Shown here piece by piece: positions 20,611 to 26,624 of a DNA stretch of 26,624 bases. This DNA comes from Phoronis australis (Eukaryota > Phoronida > Phoronidae). Below the pieces are notes generated by a model. It was not told the origin of the DNA, did not search any database, and saw nothing but the letters and a program-made list of their open reading frames with translations. The translations under genes and the position numbers were made by a program. How positions within the stretch are numbered: position 1 is the stretch's first letter; each line of letters begins with the position of its first letter. The stretch spans positions 1 through 26,624 of the forward strand of contig NMRA01001329.1 in NCBI GenBank assembly GCA_002633005.1. Reading direction: 5' to 3'.

Positions 20611-20654
20611 ATGATGAAATTTGCACTTAATTAACTTCATGAGAATTCATGACA
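20611..20654 (-). mobile_element. 44 bp stub of the BEL/Pao 5' LTR
   Basis: Direct repeat of 18178-18221, the first 44 bases of the 3' LTR in element sense: 40 of 44 bases match and all four differences are transitions. It begins TGTCATGAATTCTC and is bracketed outside by AAACC. It shows that the 5' end of the element is present and that everything from LTR base 45 into RNase H was lost. Confidence 0.65.
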
Positions 20655-22998
20655 AAACCACTGTTGAGGCTACAACCAATTCTAGGTTTGCGCACTCCGT
20701 TCTTAATTCATCGGTGACGTTAAAATCTGCGCTGGTTGCATGTATCAGTTGTTCGTTCACGTTGTTCCAAAAATAAATATTTTCTGTCAACAACATATTT
20801 ACAAATTATGTAAAATAAAACAACTTTGAACGGGAAGATGTAAATACTTGGTGGAGAGGTATTTGTCTCTACACGGCATACGTGCGTGAATCTTTGGTAA
20901 AGCGCCGGATTGCGATGTCGAAAAAAAATGATAGAAAATAAACCAAGGTGCAGAATAATTCTTCTGTGCTCTGATGTAAGAAAACCTACATTTTTTTTGA
21001 AACAGCGCTCAATCTTCAAAAAAATTCAGCATGAGAATGCTTCATCAGAAATGCCAAGCATATACAGCGTTGTAAGACAGCTACGTTGACGTTTCCGTAC
21101 ATGTACATGTATGTCCACAAGTGCTTTAAGCAGTGTGTACAACTCGGTTTATTTCGCTTTTCTACACTGACGTATACGGCCAACACGGTGTTTTATAAAA
21201 GACCACTTTTGAGGGCATTTTCAAAAATTGATATGTTTGGTTGATGGATTCAGAGAGTCGGTGCCCACGTCGTACATAAAATGTACGCTTGGGGAGAAAA
21301 CGTATCTGCGTAAAGAAATAGTTAAATTTTCAAAATTTTCAGAGTCGTGTGTTGTCATTACCCTACATTAATAAACCGAGGCCAAGTACAAAGCAGGTCT
21401 TCAAAATTTAGATAAACAAAAATTACGGCATACTGATTACATGGTCAATGACTGGGAGCACGTTCTTTGGCTTACGTATATTGTATTATCGGTTGAATTG
21501 TATGTTATAACTGTGAATAGCACGTACGCGTACAATAAGCCATTCACATTTATATCTGATCACAATTCTCCCCCTGCTTTAAAAACAAACAATCGTTTAG
21601 ATATTTTCGGAAAGAACGTGAACTAAACTGATATGACAAACACTACTTACCATAGTCCAGATTCTACATTCGAAGACCGCTTTTGTGAGAAAGAAACTCT
21701 CAGAAGGAGAAGTTTGTTATGGCACGTAAATAAATATAACATTTACCCCTTAGAGTAGACGCGAACCGCTAAGTATTGGGCTCGGCTTTGGTGCGAAGCT
21801 GTTTACTAAATTAAATATACAACTTTGCGCCGTTGTGGGTAAAAACTGACCGAAAAAATCTTCCTGGAGTAACCTAAATTATCTACCGGAGTTTCAAAAA
21901 TTGCTTTTCTACAATCACTCTGCTGCTAAAATTGTGGTGTGAACTTTTGCCTCGACTTTCGGCGCAATGAAATATTGCGTCACCAATTAGCCAGTTTCTT
22001 TTTCCCAGATTCTTCAATCAAACGTTCTCCCTCGAGGTTGCTTAAACGTCACAACAAATGATCAGAATTGTTTTCACTTCATTGTAGGTTTTTGGAATTG
22101 GATATCTGTAAACCGAATTTTAGAACAAATTTTGCTGCGATGTTGTCATCATCTAATGGGAGATGTCGAAACAATTTTGTAAGTGGTGCGTGTCACGAAT
22201 GTCCTACTTTCAAAACGACGACATACATTTCTTTGTAACCAATGCAGTGAATTACACAAGAAATTGACATCTTATATTTTCCCTTAAACGGCCCTAACGG
22301 GAAAGGCATGCACACCCGCCGGTTTTTAGCTCATGTTGATACAAGCTTCACGGCAAGGTGACGAGCATTAACTATCCGGGCTGTGTGCAATTTCGAGGTC
22401 TGTCGGAGCTCAATACACAGTGGCACCTTGCTGTATTTTGACTATAGTCATCATACAGCTAGCTGGCTAGATATGAAACAATTGTTTACTCTGAAAGTGA
22501 TAACAAATTCAGAATGATGATGGATCATGCGTCTCACTTTAACCGATCACATTCTTCCGTTTTCATGCACCCATGATCTTAATCTCTGCACTATGTTAAA
22601 GCCATTGTTACTGTCGTCCTTAAAATAAACTTCTGTTCTACTGCTGTACCAACATATTAAGAAATTATGCAAAAATAAACAATAATTATCCGTGGTAAGG
22701 CGCATTATACAGCGGATGACATGAACAGAAGCATTGCTTATGGTTTGTTTTTGTTTTATCATTGCTTCAGTATGTTTACAAAACTTGTTTATCCAAGCAA
22801 TTATATTTTTAGACAATGCTTAACATTTTTGTCTTCGCAAAGGCAAAACTAATAATAACTCGTTTTATACATGTATCTGCATTTCACGACCTAGCCAAAA
22901 TCACATCAAGCCGTTACGAAATTCAGGTTGCAAAGATTAACCAAATGTGCCAAATTATGTTTTAGGCCGTGGAGAAAATGTTGAACTCATGATTTTAC
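20655..22998. other. Non-coding stretch, nothing recognised
   Basis: Only short ORFs. Two overlapping TACATGTA octamers at 21098-21111 and one at 22868-22875. No exon continuing the candidate at 22999 was found; one acceptor tried near 22492 leads quickly to a stop. Confidence 0.4.
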
Positions 22999-23159
22999 CT
23001 GCGTCGTCTAGTAATTCCAAATTTGTTTGGTGCAACTGTATGTTTCTCTACTGCCATTGAATTCCCTTGGAGCTTCGACATAATATCCAATCCGAGCGGC
23101 TTCCCATTACCGGGTAATTCGAGTTTGCTCCTTGGGACAGGATACACTGTACGTGCCAT
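22999..23159 (-). CDS. Possible first coding exon, unknown protein
   Basis: On the - strand an ATG at 23159 opens 53 codons reading MARTVYPVPRSKLELPGNGK and continuing through SKLQGN and HTVAPNKFGI to a run of arginines. It then meets a donor-like CGCAG|GTAAAA. If unspliced, the frame ends two codons later at TAA (22995-22997). The composition (proline, basic residues, few repeats) looks more protein-like than neighbouring frames. An upstream in-frame ATG at 23228 is possible. I do not recognise the protein; it is short, basic and has no membrane segment. A chance ORF is a real alternative. Confidence 0.3.
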
Positions 23160-23344
23160 ATAATTTTGCAGAATATATGTTAACCTCGAAACGACACGTG
23201 ATCCCAACATGCATGTCGCAGGGGTCACTAATCCTTCGGAGACATGAACCGAATCTGGAAATTTGCTTTTAAATATTGATAAAAGAGGGGTTCTTTTTAA
23301 AAAAGAATTTGTTCTAAAGCAGAATACGTGTGTGACCCACTATA

Positions 23345-23429
23345 GACTGCGTAGATGACAAATTCAAATCACGCAGTCGCTTACAGAATGTCTCCGTGGA
23401 CTACAGTGTATTACACACTTAATACACTG
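23345..23429. repeat. Nested inverted repeats
   Basis: A perfect 10 bp stem CAGTGTATTA / TAATACACTG with a six-base loop lies at 23404-23429. Before it, GACTGCGT (23345-23352) pairs with ACGCAGTC (23371-23378). AGTCGC just after this can also pair with GCGACT just after the second hairpin, so the two stems are alternatives. It lies about 190 bp upstream of the candidate - strand exon. Confidence 0.55.
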
Positions 23430-24231
23430 CGACTCGAAACATTGGTCCGGTTACCGCATATTAAACGCATCTTGAAGTGTTGAAAATCAATTTTAGTGAT
23501 GTAAATTAATGGTGGGAGCTTGCCAGAGCTGTTGGCAGTTTATTGAATTTTGTCAAAACTTAAGAGTGGCGATTAGTAGACTAGTGGGCGCTTGTTACAA
23601 AACGTTTCAAAGGTAGAGAATAGGCGTAAACTTGAATATTGTTGTCCCGAATGGTTGCGTACTAACAAGTCAAAAGACTGCAATAGCAAGAAATGATGCA
23701 ACACCATATTTTCGTCTAACGCACACTACCAAGGCGTGAATGTGTGGATTCGTTAACGCCCAAATGTTTTCTAGTCACCCGCAATTTTTTTACTCTTTTT
23801 GGCTGACGTTTCAGTCGGAACAAATATTTTTCCAAGCACGTTTTAAAAATCAGTGACCTTGTCGACTGATGATCTGGGGAGTAAAAAATTGACATGGTGT
23901 GTGCGAATGGAAGAATGAAATGATTGCTCAAAACTTTATGTATGCTTGTTTAAAAAATAAGTTGCAATAGTTACTGTACATGTACAAACTCAAAACTTGT
24001 CAGCTGAAAAAGAGGTCGTTTGCCTATTAGTGGACTTAGGGTTGTAATTCACTTGCCTTCTGTCTTTTGCGAAAAAAAAAAACAGGAGGCGAGTTCAAAG
24101 AGGTCGTTACTTTACATTCCGAATCATGATACCTGCGAGGACTCGACCTAGCGCACAAACAACAAAACTAAGTTGTGCCGCAATGGGATCTACTATCTGC
24201 ATAGTCTTCGCATCATAGGGGTGAGGGGTGT

Positions 24232-24347
24232 GGCAGTAGCCCCCTGTTTTCAGTGCTTTGCCTCCCATGGACTACGGGCGGTGCTCCTCAGGGGGTCTGG
24301 CTGCTATAGCCCCCACATTCTTCAGTGCTGCACCACCCATGATCAGG
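24232..24347 (+). repeat. Two-unit imperfect tandem repeat (about 67 bp)
   Basis: Unit 1 (from 24232) and unit 2 (from 24299) share GGCWG..AGCCCCC, then TCAGTGCT, CC, a mismatch, and CCCATG. The block is clearly more GC-rich than the flanks. Part of a longer frame crosses it, but with no recognisable protein. Confidence 0.4.
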
Positions 24348-26624
24348 GATATTATATTTTTATAATCAGGACAATTAACTTAAAAAATGATATGTTTTTT
24401 TCCAAGACAAAGTTTGTTAAGTTGATCGTTTCAGAATTATTGGAAACGTCACTCTTTTGTTACGTTGTATCTCGTGCTCCGGAATATTCCTCGGCACATC
24501 CGAAGATTTGCAAAATTATAAAAAATACATTTCAACAAAACGCGTCAAAAATCCATTTCGCATTATTTCACGTTTTTGCAATACACGTACATGTATGTTT
24601 ACAAATGATAGACATTTATAATTCCATTCTCTGTTAGTGTCCTTTTGAACTTAATTTGACAACAACAAAATTATGGTCAGACCCAAATGAATTGCTTTAT
24701 ATTTGCCAGGTTTTTGCCGAGAGGTGTACATGTAAAACTCAGTACGGTTATGTTGAAAAGTCCAAGTCGCATATTGCGACTTGACACGAGTAGCCAAAAT
24801 CTCAGCTCGCACGAAAAGTTGGGTCTGTACAGTAGTACTATAGTACGGTGTCGAGAATGAATGGCAGATATAGCGATATACGGTGTCAGATATAGGATAT
24901 CATAAGGGGGGGGGTGACATTTTGTCTCGGACAAATGCGACCAGGACTGCATGCACTTACCCAGGATAAACCGGAATTTGAACCTTTAACTGAAAACAAA
25001 CCACTAAAAAAGAGTGCAGGCGGTCTCAGACGTACAACCAACTTAAAACTGCGCCTATTGTTGAATCTTGTCTCAGCCGTATGTTCATTACGGCGGTTAG
25101 TTGATGAACTCAATATTTCTTCACGCTCTTGTTTTATATTTTTGCGGGAAGGAGATGCAGGCACACCAAAAAACGAACACAATGACTGTGGCTTAATTTG
25201 TATCTTGCGGCATCTTTATTGCTTAACTGTGTATGAGGTTTTGATAATTGTAGTGAGACGCAGAACAGTGTTGACGTCCAAATGCATATTTAATTATCGA
25301 TTTCCAATTTGTCTTCTAGTAATATATGGACAAATGTTCATGTGACGCATTGTACTTCTCCGGTGATTTTTCATAAACGATGAAATTTTAAAGATTTATT
25401 TACAAGTAGATATTTTTCAAACAGGCAGTTGTTTTAAGGTTCAACATGTTATTATACTTTTCGGTATTGGTGCCATGTTGTATTACGCATTATTTTCTTC
25501 CTGTAGGTATGTTTTATCTATTTTGTCCATTTACTAACCGTGTGGTCCAAGTGGCCGTCCGCAAATCGTGACGTAACATCAAAGTGCGGCTTATGTTCAA
25601 GGCGTAGATTTTTTGTACTCCGTGTTTGCTTGTCATCAAAGAAATCGTGATGTTCCCTTTGCATGTGAAATTCTTTGAGACCTCATTTTTTAACATTTCC
25701 ATCTTTAAACACCATCCTAGGGTAGAATATCGATCATCTTAAATTTCTGCAACATTGATGTCCTGCCATTCCAAATAAGGAGACGTGCTTTGCCTTGTGT
25801 GTTGACATATGGCATTTTTGAAATTTGGAAATAAAAGAAAATGCTCTGACATGAACAGAAGTTAAACATATTTACAAACAAACCCTAAGAACACCAGGTG
25901 AGCAGGCTAAATTCTGTTCATGTTGTAGAGAATTACTTCCAATATTTCAAGTTAGTTTGTTTATCGGGTTCCAAGCCTCTAATAAAAGACATTTTGGAAG
26001 TTAATAGTTAAACATTCAATTGCACGTCAACACTGAATTTCATTTCCCTGAAATGTTCAAAACCTGATACATATTTGATCTTTAAATGGCTTCTGAGCTA
26101 AATCAAGCAATGCCATTTTGATCGTGTTAATCGTGTTGAGAAATATATATTGAGTTCACAATACATTAGTAACCATTAGAACAGAGCATCGGGTTAAAGG
26201 TCAAGAATTGGAACGTATCGCTTCTTCTTACTTTACAAGTACGATTCCCAGACCCGAGCGTTCACTAGTTACATGTACCTGCAGCAGGGTGATAATCACT
26301 CGTAGTGATTAATTTCATGACCCACTTTCATCAAACGAGTGACAATGAAATTTGAAAAGACAGCCACACAACCATGACAAGAACCTCCCTATTTTAAAAC
26401 CACAATTGCGTCGTCACAGTTAACTAATATTCTCTGCACGTTAGAATGTTGCAATAATAAAACTGCACAGACTCAAAGTCTGACGCAACCTGAGGATTTG
26501 GCCACCAGTATCAACTTGCAATATGCCGCTTGGAGTTTCCAACATATGATTAGTGAGTTTTTATATGTACATTTCTGGCAGATACCTGGCAAACATCTAG
26601 CAATTCGCGTTTCTCCTTCCATCT
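24348..26624. other. Non-coding stretch, nothing recognised
   Basis: The longest frame, 143 codons on the + strand at 24914-25345, has no known motif and overlaps a 98-codon frame on the other strand. TACATGTA octamers at 24588, 24727 and 26270. A run of nine G is near 24906. No exon with both splice signals could be supported. Confidence 0.4.

Larger units (their letters stand above)
17755..20654 (-). mobile_element. BEL/Pao LTR retrotransposon, internally deleted
   Basis: Read on the - strand the element runs: 44 bp stub of 5' LTR (20654-20611), pol from RNase H onward, DUF5641-type C-terminus ending at 18384, about 160 bp of untranslated sequence, then the 3' LTR (18221-17755). A direct 5 bp repeat AAACC lies at 17750-17754 and 20655-20659, just outside the two ends, as expected for a target duplication. 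Gag, protease and reverse transcriptase are missing, so this 2.9 kb copy is a deletion derivative of an element that would normally be roughly twice as long or more. It also has several frameshifts. Confidence 0.75.

Noticed and set aside
24173-24637. 154-codon + frame.
   Set aside because: It crosses the GC-rich two-unit repeat, shows no domain, and looks like chance absence of stops.
24971-24984. B-box-like sequence (GGTTCAAATTCCGG on the - strand), possible tRNA or tRNA-derived SINE.
   Set aside because: No acceptable A-box at the right distance and no cloverleaf could be drawn.
24914-25345. 143-codon + frame, one of the longest in the window.
   Set aside because: No known motif, a comparable frame on the other strand, and no splice or promoter support.

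Overview
This is eukaryotic nuclear DNA, most likely from a bilaterian marine invertebrate. The reasons are GT-AG splice signals around very short coding exons, an 8 kb intron, AT-rich non-coding sequence full of short stray ORFs, Gypsy-type and BEL/Pao-type LTR retrotransposon remains, small palindromic repeats, and strong enrichment of the octamer TACATGTA. I cannot name the species. No operons, tRNA, rRNA or CRISPR arrays were seen.

Layout. Positions 1-1454 and 4040-6037 hold two copies of one locus: a Gypsy-type LTR element with most of its interior lost, plus the same 5' flank. The first copy stops exactly at a single N (1455). Next comes about 2.6 kb of unrelated sequence with a palindromic GC-rich repeat (1456-1549) and, at 3484-3687, a CCAAT-box promoter and first coding exon. 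Exon 1 (3631-3687, 19 codons) joins in phase to exon 2 (11693-11782, 30 codons) to give the N-terminus of an ankyrin-repeat-like protein on the + strand. Its 8,005 bp intron carries the second Gypsy copy, an inverted-repeat element (8865-9154) and a diverged tandem repeat (10534-11080). A 513 bp segment at 12970 is repeated at 13484, again with one N exactly at the junction. Another copy of the palindromic repeat lies at 16950-17135.

Positions 17755-20654 hold a BEL/Pao element on the - strand. It has a 3' LTR and a decayed pol (RNase H, integrase, DUF5641-type C-terminus). Its 5' LTR is cut to 44 bp joined directly to pol, yet a 5 bp target duplication (AAACC) still brackets it. The last 6 kb has no recognised gene except one possible first exon on the - strand (22999-23159) with nested inverted repeats upstream.

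The most notable signal is in the Gypsy LTR. Its U3 region holds several perfect heat-shock elements, including a four-unit array, upstream of a TATA-like box. The copy at 4205 lies in sense orientation 518 bp into intron 1 of the ankyrin-like gene. The two duplications ending at single Ns look like retained haplotypes or contig-join artefacts rather than real biology.
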